Assembly (NCBI GenBank): GCA_020465985.1
Contig: JAANYP010002987.1
Location: 1 to 64,000 of the forward strand
Reading direction: 5' to 3'
DNA: 64,000 nt
Origin: Centrapalus pauciflorus
Lineage: Eukaryota; Streptophyta; Magnoliopsida; Asterales; Asteraceae
Shown here piece after piece: positions 21,988-36,240 of the stretch (position 1 is its first letter; each line of letters starts with the position of its first letter). Position numbers and translations under genes: made by a program. Under the pieces are notes generated by a model. The model was not told the DNA's origin and made no database searches. It saw nothing but the letters and a program-made list of their open reading frames with translations.

Positions 21988-23697
21988 AGTTCGCTCTAAA
22001 GCAACACATTGACAATAAGTGTTGCATATAATGATTTAATGCAACACTTTTTTTAAAGTGTTGCCATTTTTACTAAAAAAAATGCAATTTTCTAAAGTGT
22101 TGCAATTTTTACTAAAAGTTACAACATTTGTTTAAAGTGTTGCATATTTCAATAAAAAATGCAACACATTTTTAGAGTGTTGCATTTATAATGAATAAAA
22201 TGCAACACATTTTAAAAAAACATATATCATTTTTTTAAGTGTTGAATTTATAATGAAAAAAATATGACATGTTTTTAAGTGTTAACTATACTATTTTTTC
22301 TTGTTTTGTAATTTTGATTAAAAAATACACACAAAAATATGACAAGTTTTTTGAATGACGAGAATAGGTGTTTTCAACGATGAATACTTTCTTTTAAATA
22401 AACATACAATTTATATTATGAACACTTTCAATTCCAATATGTTTATTCAAATAAAAAATACAAAAAAAAGTACTTTAAAATTTTTGTTTAACATCATAGG
22501 ATAATAATTGTGTTCAATCAACATTTGCAATACAATATAATATAAATCTATATGTTATTTGCAATCAAAATTTTCAATACAGTACAATATAAAAGACTTA
22601 AATTTAAAAAAATACAAAAATTATCATCTTGAATATAATATTAGAAGTACGTCATTTTTGTGAGGGGTGAAACTGAATGTTCATTGTCCTTGATGAAAAT
22701 TTTTTCACAATACAATTAATCTTTTAATTTATAGAGTTAAATGTAGAAACAAGTTCTAGTTATTCCACCTTAACCTAGAAACAAGATAACCCCTCACCTT
22801 TACCACTTACCACCACTCCCTCACCTCACGCACAATCCTCCGCTGGCACCCCCTCACCTTCTTCGGCCAGCCCTACCGGCTAGAGAGTCGCCGCCGCCGC
22901 CGGGCTCTGCCATCGCCACTGCCTCCCTCACCTTACGCACAAACCTCCGCCTACTCCTGTGTCGCCGCCATCGCCTTCTCGAATTTCTCGGTGTTCTGCG
23001 CCGCCGCTGCTCCCGGTATTTGAAATTTATTGTTCCTCTTTTCTTCTACAATTTTTTTTCGGAAATCAATTTTTCATGAAATCGATTGTTCCAACTTGTT
23101 TAATTTATGTTTGTATACATTATGAAATCGATTGCTTGTTTTGTATGTATACTTTCTGTAATCGATTTTTCACGAAATCGATCTGATGTGTGGATCTGAT
23201 GTGTAGCTCATAAAATCAGATTGATTGATTTTATTAAAAAGGTAAGAAATTACAAGCTTTTTTAGATGAGGTGTGTTGTGGAGCACAATACTTTATTTCG
23301 GTCTTTAGTTTTGGGTTTTAAGATGTACTGGGTAAGAGTATGAAAGGTGGATAACATCAACTAATTATATGTTGCGATATGTATGTAAGGTGGAAAACGT
23401 CAACTAATTGAATAATTGTAGATGTGTAACTTGTTATTTATTTATCTTTGTTCTGCAGATGTACTTGGGCAAGAAATTGTAGTTATGGATACTAAAAATG
23501 ACGTTGGGAATGAGCAGAAAATCATGCGGATGTGTGAACTTGATGAAGGTGTTTTGTCATTGGAAAGTGAAGGTGTTTCCGTAGATATGAGCACTGAACA
23601 GATAATAGAATAGGGTAAGTTGACAACAGAAAATGACCATGAACAAATCATAGCAACTGTTGATCATGATTCGGATGGAGACAAAGTCGTTGAAGAC
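21988..23697 (+). mobile_element. Transposon-like segment with AAGTGTTGCA repeats and a captured 5' gene piece
   Basis: Between the SIRE-B LTR and the point where gypsy reverse transcriptase resumes lies DNA related to neither. The first 300 bp hold repeated AAGTGTTGCA and TGCAACACTT words, like the subterminal repeats of CACTA or Mutator-type elements. AT-rich filler runs to about 22780. The rest looks like the start of a host gene. I could not find clear terminal inverted repeats, so the class is uncertain. Confidence 0.5.
22790..23614 (+). pseudogene. Captured 5' part of a host gene: GC-rich leader exon, intron, short coding exon
   Basis: A GC- and CCG-rich stretch (22790-23015) in otherwise AT-rich DNA ends in CCCG|GTATTT. 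An AT-rich intron runs to TTCTGCAG at 23458. The next segment, 23459-23614, stays open until a TAG near its end. It contains an ATG at 23485 starting MDTKNDVG and ends at AGG|GTAAGT, a near-perfect donor. This is what a captured leader plus first coding exon looks like. I do not recognise the protein. Confidence 0.5.
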
Positions 23698-26089
23698 ATT
23701 CCCAAGACAGCGTTCAGAACTCGTTATGGACATTACGAATTTCAAGTGATGCCATTCGGTTTGACCTATGCACCAGCCGTATTTATGGACCTCATGAATC
23801 GAGTGTGTAAACCGTATTTGGACAAATTTGTAATAGTGTTCATAGACGATATCCTTATCTATTCCAGAAATAAGGAGGAGCACGAACAACATCTAAAGCT
23901 GATCTTGGAGTTGTTGGAGAAGGAACAGTTATACGCCATGTTTTCAAAGTGTGAATTTTTGTTGCGAGAAGTTAAATTCCTTGGGCATGTGATCAACAGC
24001 CAGGGAATCCAAGTTGACCCATCAAAAATCGAGGCCATAAAGAACTGGGCAACTCCTAAAACTCCCATGGAAATCCGCCAAATTCTAGGACTTGCCGGTT
24101 ATTATAGGCGATTTATTGAAAACTTCTCAAATATAGCAGGTTCCCTAACGGAGCTGACTCGGAAAGATGTGAAGTATAACTGGGGCGAAGAGCAGGAAAA
24201 GGCGTTTCAACAGTTAAAACAAAGATTGTATAATGCACCAATTCTATCCTTACCCGAAGGGACAGAAATTTTGTGGTCTACTGTGATGACTCACACAATG
24301 GATTAGGTTGTGTGCTCATGCAAAGAGTTAAGGTCATTGCTTACGCATCACGGCAGCTCAAAATCCACGAGGTGAACTATACGACTCATGACTTGGAGCT
24401 CAGAGCAGTGGTGTTTGCTCTCAAGATATAGAGGCACTACCTGTACGGAACTAAGTGCACGGTGTTTACAGACCATAAAAGCCTTCAGCATATGCTGAAT
24501 CAGAAAAAGTTAAATATGAGGCAACGTCGTTGGGTGGAGCTGCTTAGCGATTACGAATGCGAGATTCGTTATCATCCGGGTAAGGCGAATGTTGTAGCTG
24601 ATGCCATGAGCCAAAAGGAACGGGTTAAACCTTTGAGATTCCGAGCCTTGGTCATGACTGTACAGTCAAACCTAAACTCTCAAGCCCGCGAGGCACAAGA
24701 AGAAGCAGTCAAGGAGGGTAATATACTGGATGAAGCCTTGAGAGGAATGGATAAGAAGTTTGAAATCAAGTCAGATGGATGTCGGTACTTCATGGGCAGA
24801 ATTTGGCTACCAAAACTCGGAGGCATGAGGAAGCTGGTCATGGATGAAGGGCATAAAACAAGATATTCTATTCCCACAGGGTCAGATAAGATGTATCACG
24901 ACTTAAAGGGAATGTACTGACATTGATACATATGTCAGCAAGTGCTTAACGTGTTTGAAAGTTAAGGCTGAGCACCAGAAACCATCGGGATTGTTAGTTC
25001 AACCGGAAATACCCCAATGGAAGTGGGAGAATATCACCATGGATTTCATCACCAAGTTGCCAAAGACTTCTGGAGGTTATGACACCATTTGGGTGATTGT
25101 GGATCGACTTACCAAGACCGCACACTTCTTGCCAATCAAGGAGACTGATAAGATGGATAAGTTAACACGAATCTATCTTAAAGAAGTCGTCTCAAGGCAT
25201 GGAGTGCCAGTATCAATTATAACAGACAGGGACAGCCGGTTCACATCAAGATTTTTTTCAATCGTTGCAAGAGGCGTTGGGTACGCGCCTAGATATGAGC
25301 ACAACCTATCACCCACAGACGGATGGTCAGAGTGAAAGGACGATTCAGACTTTGGAAGATATGCTAAGAGCATGTGTTATCGACTTTGGCAAAAGTTGGG
25401 ACAGGCACCTGCCATTAGTCGAGTTTTCCTATAATAATAGCTATCACTCGAGCATTAAGACCGCTCCATTCGAGGCACTCTACGGGCGAAAGTGTCGATC
25501 ACCACTTTGTTGGGCTGAGGTAGGAGATAGCCAAATTACTGGACCTGAGATCATCCAGGAGACTACAAAAAAGATAGCCCAGATTCGTAACCGATTAAGA
25601 ATCGCGCGAGATCGACAGAAAAGTTATGCAGATGTTCAACGGAAGGATTTGGAATTTCAAGAGGGAGATCAAGTAATGTTGAAAGTCTCGCATTGGAAAG
25701 GCGTAATCCCTTTTGGGAAACGAGGAAAACTCAATCCTCGTTATATCGGACCATTCAAGATCACCAAAAGGATTCGTCCGGTAGCTTACCGACTCGATCT
25801 GCCCCCAGAGCTTAGTAACGTTCATAATACCTTCCACGTATCGAATCTTAAGAAGTGTTTGGCTGATGAATCACTTGTTATACCCACGGACGAGCTGGAG
25901 CTAGATGATAAGTTGAACTTGATTGAGCAACCGGAGGAAATAATGGACCGAGAAGTCAAGAAACTAAAGCACAGCCGGATCTCGATAATAAAAGTCAGAT
26001 GGAACTCTAAACGAGGCCCTGAGTTAAATGGGAACGCGAAGATCAGTTCCGAGAAAAATACCCTCATCTGTTCTCAAATACTCAAGTAG
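23698..26089 (+). pseudogene. pol: GYP pol: reverse transcriptase (C-terminal half), RNase H, integrase
   Basis: It resumes at PKTAFRTRYGHYEF in the reverse transcriptase palm, with the catalytic FIDD near 23840. RNase H follows. The integrase core shows MDFITKL, TDRDSRF and YHPQTDGQSERT. The C-terminal part with YIGPFKI, NTFHVSNLKKCL and VRWNSKRGPE leads into the chromodomain. Breaks include frameshifts near 24273, 24920, 25250 and 26020, a TAG at 24429, and loss of part of the integrase zinc finger near 24920. It is non-functional. Confidence 0.85.
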
Positions 26090-26128
26090 TGGAGAACACG
26101 AACTAATTTCGGGACGAAATTCCCTTAA

Positions 26129-26138
26129 CAAGGGGAGA
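26129..26138 (+). promoter_or_regulatory. GYP polypurine tract
   Basis: CAAGGGGAGA two bases before the TGTAACA start of the 3' LTR. Confidence 0.75.
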
Positions 26139-26139
26139 C

Positions 26140-27684
<1,545 letters not shown>

Positions 27685-27899
27685 ACTACTAATAAAGCAT
27701 TTAGCTTTTTACAAGTTATCATGCATAAGGTACAATCAAGGATTACACAAATCTTGAATTTTAAGACTTACAAGTCTTTAATGCATGGTGCACAACTCTT
27801 TAATGCAACAAACTTTAAAAAAATCAGGTTTTTCATTACAAATCATTAATGCATGAGATACAACCCATTAATGCACAAAAATTTAAAAAAAAAATCAGA

Positions 27900-28123
27900 T
27901 TTTTCATTAAAAAAAAGGAGAGGCAGCGACTGCCATTCTGCCAACCCAGTGGCTGCATTAACCTGCTGCCCCTCTGCAGGAAAACCCAGAGACTTTTCCT
28001 TTCCCCCAAGCCATCTGTTGCAATTCTCCAAGTAGTTGGCTTCTATAACCATCTATTGCATTGTTCCAAATTGCATTCCCCCAAACCTGCTGCCATACCT
28101 GCTGATTTGTTCAAACAACCAAG
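27900..28123 (+). pseudogene. Captured leader-like exon in HEL-1 ending at a perfect donor
   Basis: A stretch of higher GC than its surroundings (about 27910-28123) ends in CCAAG|GTAAGTT, a near-consensus 5' splice site. A short open frame runs through it, but no known protein is apparent. It may be the first exon of the same captured plus-strand gene as the exons at 30024 and 30467. Confidence 0.4.
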
Positions 28124-28496
28124 GTAAGTTCGATTACATTGCATGCATGCATCATGTGGTTTATAACAGAATTTCAATTCACCTTCTTGTAGGATTGATA
28201 GCATGCGATGTGATCAATCTTTCATTTCTTTTTCGGGTAATCAACTTCTCTTTCGTTTCTCTTTTGGTTTCTGTAGGATCACTTCTCTTTTGTTTCTCAC
28301 CGATTTATGATCCGATCTCATTTCGCTTCTATTGCAGAGTAGGAGCAGGAGGTGTGATCTCATTTGTAAATCTATTTTCGCTTCTTTCAAGTAATAGTTT
28401 CTGTAAATCACATCTGTTTCCATCTTCGTATTCATCCTCATCAGTTTCTGTAAATACAGTTAAACACGATACAAATCAAAACATGACATGACATCT

Positions 28497-28710
28497 ACAT
28501 TGTAAAATGAAAAAAACCGAAGACTCTACATAATCATATTACAAATCAGTTTCTGGAAATACACATAAACATCATTATCAGGAAATACACATACACATAC
28601 ACAAATACATATTACAAATCAATTTCTGGAAATACACATACACAAATCAGTTTCTGGAAATACACAAAAACATATTACATTGTAAAATGAAAAAACCGAA
28701 GACTCGTACC
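28497..28710 (+). repeat. Direct and tandem repeats in HEL-1
   Basis: A roughly 28-bp word (core ATTGTAAAATGAAAAAA) ending in CCGAAGACTC occurs at 28499 and again at 28679. Between them are four variants of TTTCTGGAAATACACATA. Confidence 0.85.
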
Positions 28711-29329
28711 TTTGGAACCATATCTGTTTCAGTTGGAAGTACTAGAACTAGAACTGGGGGTGGGGAATCATCATTCTGTATATCGATAACAAAACTTAAC
28801 ATAATTTATGTCAATTTATATTTTAAGAATCATGCTTTTAGAACTACATGTACTCATCATATTTTAGTGCAATTAATTGTAAGCCAGAATATGAAAACCC
28901 ATTTTAAAGGTCAACAAATAGAGGCAAATAAGTACTTAGTTCTTTGGTACCACCAGATCCCTTTTTAAAAAATCAACAAATAACAGATAATAAATACTTA
29001 CTACATTTGTACTACCAAATTTGTAAGAGATTATGAGCATACATAATATATTTAGTTATAAACCACATATCAAAAAAAATTAATAAGTCAACAATTAATA
29101 GCACATTAAACCAATTAGCTATACATGGTAAATAAAATCAATAACATGAATACATATGATAAGCATGCACATGAATTCCTAATATAAATCCTAAATCTGA
29201 AACCCCTTTCCAAAATACACAAACAACAAAATAAACCAGTTAACAAACTGTAAAATTTAGATTCTAAAACTAAAAACACACTGTCAAGAATAAATCAAAT
29301 TAGTATTCTTCTTTATGTTTCTGTTTTTA

Positions 29330-29580
29330 TGTGGACATCATGTATTATAATCATATAGCATGAATTGATGTAGAATTATGAATTTGGATAGCAGCTATTT
29401 TGTGGAGAAATCCTTGTGTTGCTGCAAGAGTTTAGACATAATAAATATACATATCAACTCCTAAACATGTTCCATTAGTTTTACATTCATTTATAGATTC
29501 TATTTACCATGAAAGCATGATCATATAGCATGAAATGGTGTAAACATGTAATCTGGGCAGCAGCCTTTTGTGGTGACTGG
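29330..29580 (+). repeat. Diverged local duplication in HEL-1
   Basis: ATCATATAGCATGAA followed by a run ending CAGCAGC-TTTTGTGG occurs twice, starting near 29351 and 29520. The two copies are about 80 bp long with indels. Confidence 0.5.
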
Positions 29581-30023
29581 TGTTGCTATTTCATTTTTTT
29601 TCCAGCATCATCCACCTACATATTAATCCCTAAAACATTTCTATGAATTCTACACACACTTAACTATTAAAATCAACATTAATCTATATCTATACTACTT
29701 AATAATGCATTTAGTTCATGGTCTTAAAAACAACTTATTATACATAAAGTACAACTATATAAAAAAAATAACCCTGAATTTTAAGAGGTACAACTTTAAG
29801 AAGCATTATGTATAAATATCTCATGCAAAATAAAATAAAAGGCCAGGTTTTTAAATTATTGAAAACATCAAACACTTTAAATTATACTTTTGGGTTTTAA
29901 TCGGATATTAACCATACTTGTTTGTATGATGATCAGATGATGCGAGGCAGTATTGAAATTGGTATGATGATGCGAGGCAGTATTTAAATTTATGAACTTA
30001 AATTTCACACTGCACTTTTGCAG

Positions 30024-30091
30024 GTAGTTTAATGAATGTGATCATTCCACGCCCAAGTCCTAATGGTGAACCAACACCACATGTTGGCAAG
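30024..30091 (+). pseudogene. Captured exon A in HEL-1
   Basis: The acceptor TTTTGCAG precedes 30024 and the donor AAG|GTTAGT follows 30091. The frame is open throughout and contains IIPRPSPNGEPTPHVGK, ending on a whole codon. This is good exon structure, but I cannot name the gene. Confidence 0.5.
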
Positions 30092-30466
30092 GTTAGTTTG
30101 GCCTTTATGCTTTTAGATCATTACATCTATTTTGTTATGATTTTACTACATCCGGTTTTATATTTTGTGACTTTTTTTTATATGCAACTCTATACTTCTT
30201 TGAGTTCCATAACTTGCAAAGTCTGGGTACTTATGATGCTTGCATGCAAGATTTATGTTTTCCTTGAGCCAAGTAAAATCCATATGCAAAAATTGACTTT
30301 TGAAGAAGCCTTTGAGTAGCTTGTTCTGATTTGCTTTTAGTTCCAAAAGTTATTAAACATATTTAAAAATTTTTAATATGAATTGCTTAATTCTTTTTGG
30401 TTTCTTTTTTACATGTTCAAACCTTTAATATGAATTGCTTAATATATTCTTTTCCCTTCAATAAAG

Positions 30467-30535
30467 ATTCAAGGACATATTTCAATAAATCTACGAAAGC
30501 AACTGGAAGTCAAAGTTCGAGGCTGTTGGGATATG
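30467..30535 (+). pseudogene. Captured exon B in HEL-1
   Basis: Acceptor ATAAAG|A and donor ATG|GTGAGT bound 69 nt, exactly 23 codons, with no stop (IQGHISINLRKQLEVKVRG and on). It begins on a whole codon, the same phase as the end of exon A 376 bp upstream. The two would therefore join in frame. The parent gene is unknown to me. Confidence 0.5.
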
Positions 30536-31242
30536 GTGAGTAGCTAATTGAACTATTTATTCAGTATCCCAAGAATCTGTATGTTCCATTTGTAAGTAAT
30601 ATTCTTGTAATTCCATTTGTAAGTAAAAGTCTTGTATATCATTTTAGTATTTCCCAAGAATTTGTATGTTCTGTTTGTATGTTCCAACCGTGATCAATAA
30701 ATTACTTTTTAGAAATAGTAGAATTTGTATGTTCTATTTGTATGTCCCAAGAAGGATGGAAATCTCTGCTTTTGTCATGACCAGAGTTGTCATATAAGTT
30801 TCACAGGATAATACAGTGAAGGCTAATGTGATATTTAGATTTAAATGTTGGGCCACAACAAATAAACACTACAGATTTAGCATCAATTCAAAAATTGTTT
30901 GTTATTGATGTTCACGTTTTGCAATCGACAGAGATCGTCACAAGCCAAGATAGCTATTTGAGTTTCCTGCAATTCTGAAGTGTTTTTAATCCAATCTTTC
31001 AATATGATTGTGCAGTTTCAATATTTCAGATTTTCAGTAAATAGATTTCTGTCCATTGCATTAGACTTCCATGAGTCCATGTCTATTAAGATGTATACTT
31101 TTAACATGCCTCTAAAATTTTCTAAATTACGCACTTCCTACTTCATTGTCATCTCAAGATCCAAGTAAATTTTTAGTATCATTTCTCAAAATATCAATCC
31201 ATTTGAAACTTTGATCTCATATGAATTATGAAACAGTCATAC

Positions 31243-31338
31243 CTTTGTGTATAATTCCTTGGCTTTTTCCAGATGTGTGGCTTCCAACTCAGGAGCTCTT
31301 TTCTCAGATTGGACTGCTGCAAAGTACTTCCAGTATCC
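31243..31338 (-). pseudogene. Captured exon C in HEL-1, opposite strand
   Basis: Read on the minus strand, acceptor GATATAG and donor AAAG|GTATGA enclose 96 nt, exactly 32 codons with no stop. They encode a charged helical peptide containing YWKYFAAVQSEKRAPELEA. The strand is opposite to exons A and B, so at least two captured genes or an inversion are implied. I do not recognise the protein. Confidence 0.5.
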
Positions 31339-32946
31339 CTATATCCAGTAGGGCATAATAGAGGATTTATTAGCCGACGGTTATATCCATGAAGAAGAAA
31401 TGTAAGACAAAGAGCCCTTGTGACAACTTAAACAGGCATCAACACAAGGATATGTAAATTGCTAATCTTGAACTCATTTAAGTATTTACTTACGTGTTGA
31501 GATTATTATATTTATAGGAAGGAAAGGTAAAGAAGTGGACGAGATTATTATACTTAGAGCCGAACTTGTGGTATTTAGTTTTGAACATATGTTGTTTTGG
31601 TCGGGTTTAGTTAGTTAGGCTTTTCTATCAAATAGAAATCCCGATAACTTTACATATCATTTTGCTAATATTTTGATTATCACAACTTGTTACCAATAGA
31701 ATTAGTATATAAGTTTGAAATCTTTTGAAATTAATGGGAATGTTATTGAATATTTGGTGTCATTACTTTTGTGAATCGCAGAATGTTCTAATATAGATGG
31801 AATTGGTAACGCTTAACAAAACTTGTACAATCTTGTTTTTTAGAATGAAAATAATATAATACATTATCAATTGCAGTTTCCTCTTGATTTTTTTTTTCAT
31901 GTTTGCAGCATCATGATCCCAATTTATTCATTTTATAACTGATTTTATCTATTAAGTTACATACCAACAATTGTAATGACCCACTATCGTCCTATATCCA
32001 AAAGAGACCCCAAAAAAGAGTAACAAGCAAGTATTTGTATATTAATTGTTATAATTCATAGATCATCGCATTGAATTTTATTACAGTTATGAGAAATAAC
32101 TCAATTTAGAAATTCTTTTTGCTTGAATTTCTTTATTACAATACTAAATTTGATATTTACACAATTTTGGCTAGAAACTTTAATTTAAGTGTTCTTTAAG
32201 ATTATATATTTGAATTGTTTAGGTGGTCAAATAAATCGAATGGAAGTACATGTTCGTTAATTTGTGTTTGGTTTGATTTTGTGATTATATATTTGAATTG
32301 CTTTAGTTGGATATGTAGTCTTAGGTGTTAAATTGAATCGAATAGAACTGAAATGCTAAAGTTGGATATTAGGATATTAGGAATTTTTCATATTAGATGC
32401 TTGGCAGGTTAATACTTATAACCAATTAAGTTAAGAAATTGTTATTTTTAGCTAGGAAGTTAGTGAAAGCCGGTAAATGCCGTTGTAGCCAAAATCTCTT
32501 TATGTTTATCTAAAATCATAAATAATATTTAAATAGAATATTAGTTCTATGTCTACATGAGGACAACATCTTATTCATGAATTCAAATCTTCTTTTCTTT
32601 TCGTCTTTAGAATAATAATATGCAACTCAAACAAACCAAGAAGTAATCAGTTTGACCATTGTAAGTTTATTAGCTAATCAAGCCAAAACCCCAGATTTTA
32701 AGTCTTTATAAACCTAATTAAAGAAACCCTAAACCTAATCAAATTGAAAACACAGAAACCCTAATTGGCCGTTGAACTATTTCGAGAAAAGCAGTAGGGA
32801 ATCAAGCAACGATTCACGTTTTCTTCAAAGCAAGGCATGCTAAACTTCAATATTTAAATTATTTGCTGATTTTTATGTGTTGTAAAGGGTTTCATTTGGG
32901 AAATCTGAAACAAATTAAAATGTAAAAATGAATTAAGAAAACAAAC

Positions 32947-33430
32947 CTGATTTTGGGGTTTAGTGGCGGCTATGCCTTTGGTTCAACCTCTGTGTCGGTG
33001 GCGGCGCTGCACCAGGGCGACCGCAATGGCCCTGGTCAGCCGTGGTGGTGGCAGCCGAGAGATGAGTAGGCGTAAGAGGTGTAGGTGAGGTGAGCGTCGA
33101 GGGAGGCGAGCTGTGAGGCCGAGCGATGACGGAGATATAGTGTGTCAACGGCGGCGGTGCTAGGTTTTAGGTCGCTGCCGTAGGTTTTGAGAGGGAGACG
33201 GAGCGAGTGAGAGAGGGAGAGAGAGAAGGAGAGGGGGATAGAGAAGGAGAGGGGGATAGAGAAGAGAAGGGTTTTGTTGGGGTTGCCGGTGAGGGATGGC
33301 GGCGGCAGTCGCCGGTCGGAGAGTGAGGTGAGAGAGGAGCGATGAGAGAGAGAAAGGTGAGTGTGTGTGGCTTGTGCGTGTGCGCGCGCAGAGAACAGAG
33401 GGAAAAAGGGAGACGGGTCAGTGGGATCCG
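32947..33430 (-). pseudogene. Captured GC-rich leader exon in HEL-1, opposite strand
   Basis: On the minus strand this is a GC-rich, CT-repeat-rich leader of about 480 bp in strongly AT-rich DNA. It ends at AATCAG|GTTTGT at 32947. It lies upstream of exon C in minus-strand order and could be the 5' UTR of the same captured gene. A duplicated TCTATCCCCCTCTCCT word lies near 33223-33256. Confidence 0.45.
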
Positions 33431-34499
33431 ACCCGACCTGTTATACTAAATAAATGAATGAATAATTAAATCTGATATTTGTTTAATTCTTACAAATTTT
33501 TATTATGCATTAATAAAAATATTAATTTAAAATCTTTAATGAACCAAATAAATAATATACGTACTTGAAATAAGCCTAAATTAATTAATTAATGATTATT
33601 ACGACAATACATATTTTGGAACCAACCTTAAGTTAATATATTATTAACGAATTATTTAATTATTTACAATTACATCAATATCATTTATATGTTATTAATA
33701 GTTATTAAAATATTAATTAGAATAATTTAGACCATAACTCAAAATTAAATAAATATATATTTTGGAGATGGGTCTCACAACTATTCGTGTTTTTTAGGAA
33801 TTCCTTTTAAGAAATGAAATTTTCAGTTATTCTCATTTCTTAATCTATGTATTGATTCATGATTCATATTTTTTAAAAAATAAAAATTTATGAACCTATT
33901 TCTCAAATAATTATAAGATATAAATATAAATTTTCCTCGTATGCTAACACAAAATCAAACGCAAGTCTTTTAAAAATTTATATTATATTTTATTGCAAAT
34001 GTTGATTAAACAATATTTTTTATACTATGATGATAAACAAAAATTATGAAGTCACTTTTTTTGTATTTATTATTTGAATAAACTTGTTGGAATTGAAACT
34101 TCAAAAAAAATATTAACTGTATGTTTTTTTTAAAAGAAAGTATTCATCATCGAAAATCACTTTTTTGTCATTCAAAAACATGTCATCAAACAAAAAATGT
34201 TTGTCGTTGTCGTCACTTTGCGCGGTACTTACAAACGAACCGTTCAAGTAAAGCATTATCATATTTGGATATTTTGGATGCATAAAATGACAGATGCTTG
34301 TAATTTTTTTTATCATAAATATATTTGATCAGATTTTTGTCTGTAACCATATGGTTTTTATGATATTTAACTGACATTGAAACTTAAGGTAGTTCTCTTT
34401 TATGTTATTTAAAGATATTATTCATCATTGTCATCTATTAAACGAACAAGTAATTGAAAAAAATATTTTTCGCCGCCGTCGCTTTGCGCGAGTACCATA

Positions 34500-34503
34500 C
34501 TAG
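34500..34503 (+). terminator. HEL-1 3' terminus (CTAG)
   Basis: CTAG followed by T, preceded by a GC-rich hairpin-like stretch at about 34475-34490. This is the rolling-circle termination signal expected for Helitrons. Confidence 0.6.
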
Positions 34504-34716
34504 TATGTGTACATATATATATATGGGATCATGTGAGAAGGATAAGATGGTGAGAATAGATGAGAAGGAATCTAAACCATTAAAGAATATGAGACACATG
34601 ATAAACCATAGACATGACCATATGTGATTTGTCACCTCACCCTTCCAAATTCAATCCAATATTCCAGCCTCAATTAAGGTTACAAATTAGGCAATTACCA
34701 ATATTACTTTAAACCA

Positions 34717-34795
34717 TCATCATCATCATCTTCTTCTTCTTCTTCTTCTTCATCATCATCATCATCATCATTATCTCTCTCTCTCTCTCTCAAAT
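34717..34795 (+). repeat. Compound microsatellite (CAT)n(CTT)n(CAT)n(CT)n
   Basis: Consecutive CAT, CTT, CAT and CT runs are read directly. Confidence 0.95.
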
Positions 34796-35329
34796 CTTAC
34801 CTTAACCATCCCCTCCCCCATGAAACTATCTCCTCTCACATTTGTTCTTCCCCTTCCCTCACGCTAGATCAACATCATCGACTGCCGAACATTAAGTAAA
34901 GGTGGATTCATCATCGACAACGAGAACAACCCACAACCTCCATCATATCTACGGAACCACCACCATCACTACAGGGAACCAACAAAGAGTTTCATCATAT
35001 TTTCTATCGCCATAGAAAAAATTTATCGGCTTCAATCCACCGATTTCTATCGAGATGAAAAAATCTATTGTCGGCCTCTACCGCCATCGATAAAGGTCGG
35101 TAAGCAATCTTCTTCAAAGAGCCATGAAAACAAATACATGGAATTTAAGAAGTCGTTCATTTGAATCCATCAATGAACCAAGGAAGGCGTTGTACTTAAT
35201 TTGTAATGTTATATTGTTTTTCTTTTTTTTATTGTAGAAATTTTTTTGTATGTTACTTCATTAAGACAAAAAAAATGGTTATTTGTTTTCTTACAGTTTT
35301 GACAACAATGTTTTTAATAATGTTCTCAA

Positions 35330-36240
35330 TTAATTCATCTGTTGACAATTTGTATCATTTTCATCAATTTAGGTTTTAGTTTTGATTGATGTAAGTAGGT
35401 TACTCCATCAAAATTTTAGATTTTTCAATTCAAATTATTATAAATTTATTGGATCAATGTTTTAATTAATTGTTGGATCAACATTTTCTAGTAATGTATC
35501 CCACTTTAAATGATTGAATCAACTATGGAATTTAATATCTCAATTCTTAAGTTATCATTGAATCATCCAGTTATTAAATTTATAAAATATTGAATCATTT
35601 GTAAATATTTATAAATATTATTGTATCAACGTTGTATTTTATCAAATCGTTGTCTACAAAATACTAATCAATGTCATTGGATATTTAATCATTTGTTTAA
35701 AGTTTAAATAACTGAACGAAATTTAAAAAATACTATTGAATCATCGTTTTTAGAACATTGAATCATATCTATGAGTATTGTATCATTTTTTAAACGAATG
35801 AACTAAAATTAAAATTTAATATTTCAAAATATTATTGATCATTGTTTTGTAAGATACTATAAACAATCGATGATATAATTGGATCAGTCATGTATTTATT
35901 GAATCATTGATTTGTGAAATACCAAATCGAGTTTTTTATAGAGCACTGGCAATAAATTTCATTAAAATAATATATAATTATGTTTATTGTATCAATGGTT
36001 TTAATGATTCAACTCTTTAAGCTTATTGTATCATTGGAGCGTGACTAACTCTTTATAATCAAGTGAATCAACTCTTTATATTGATTGTGTCAATGATTTT
36101 TAACCTATTGAATTAAGTGGTTCCAGACTAGTGGACTCAAAATTAAAAATGACAGAATCATTGTTTTTATTAGTAATTCGATGCAAGTTATTGAATCAAA
36201 TTTGTAATTATAAAAGAATCATTTTTTTTCCGTTATTAAT
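35330..36240. repeat. Dispersed ATTGAATCATT-type words in TIR-1
   Basis: Variants such as TTGAATCAT, TTGTATCAT, TTGGATCA and GAATCAACTCTTTA recur roughly every 40-60 bp for 900 bp. It looks like a highly diverged tandem array. No coding sequence is present. Confidence 0.5.

Larger units (their letters stand above)
29689..34235 (+). mobile_element. Possible second Helitron nested in HEL-1
   Basis: TCTATACTACTTAATAATGC at 29689 follows an A and resembles the outer Helitron start at 27682. The similarity continues for about 100 bp (GCATTTAG, TACAA, TGAATTTTAAGA). A degraded 3'-end look-alike, GTCACTTTGCGCGGTACTT, lies near 34211-34230 and resembles the true end at 34475-34500, but it lacks CTAG. 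A nested and decayed copy is the simplest reading. Confidence 0.4.
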
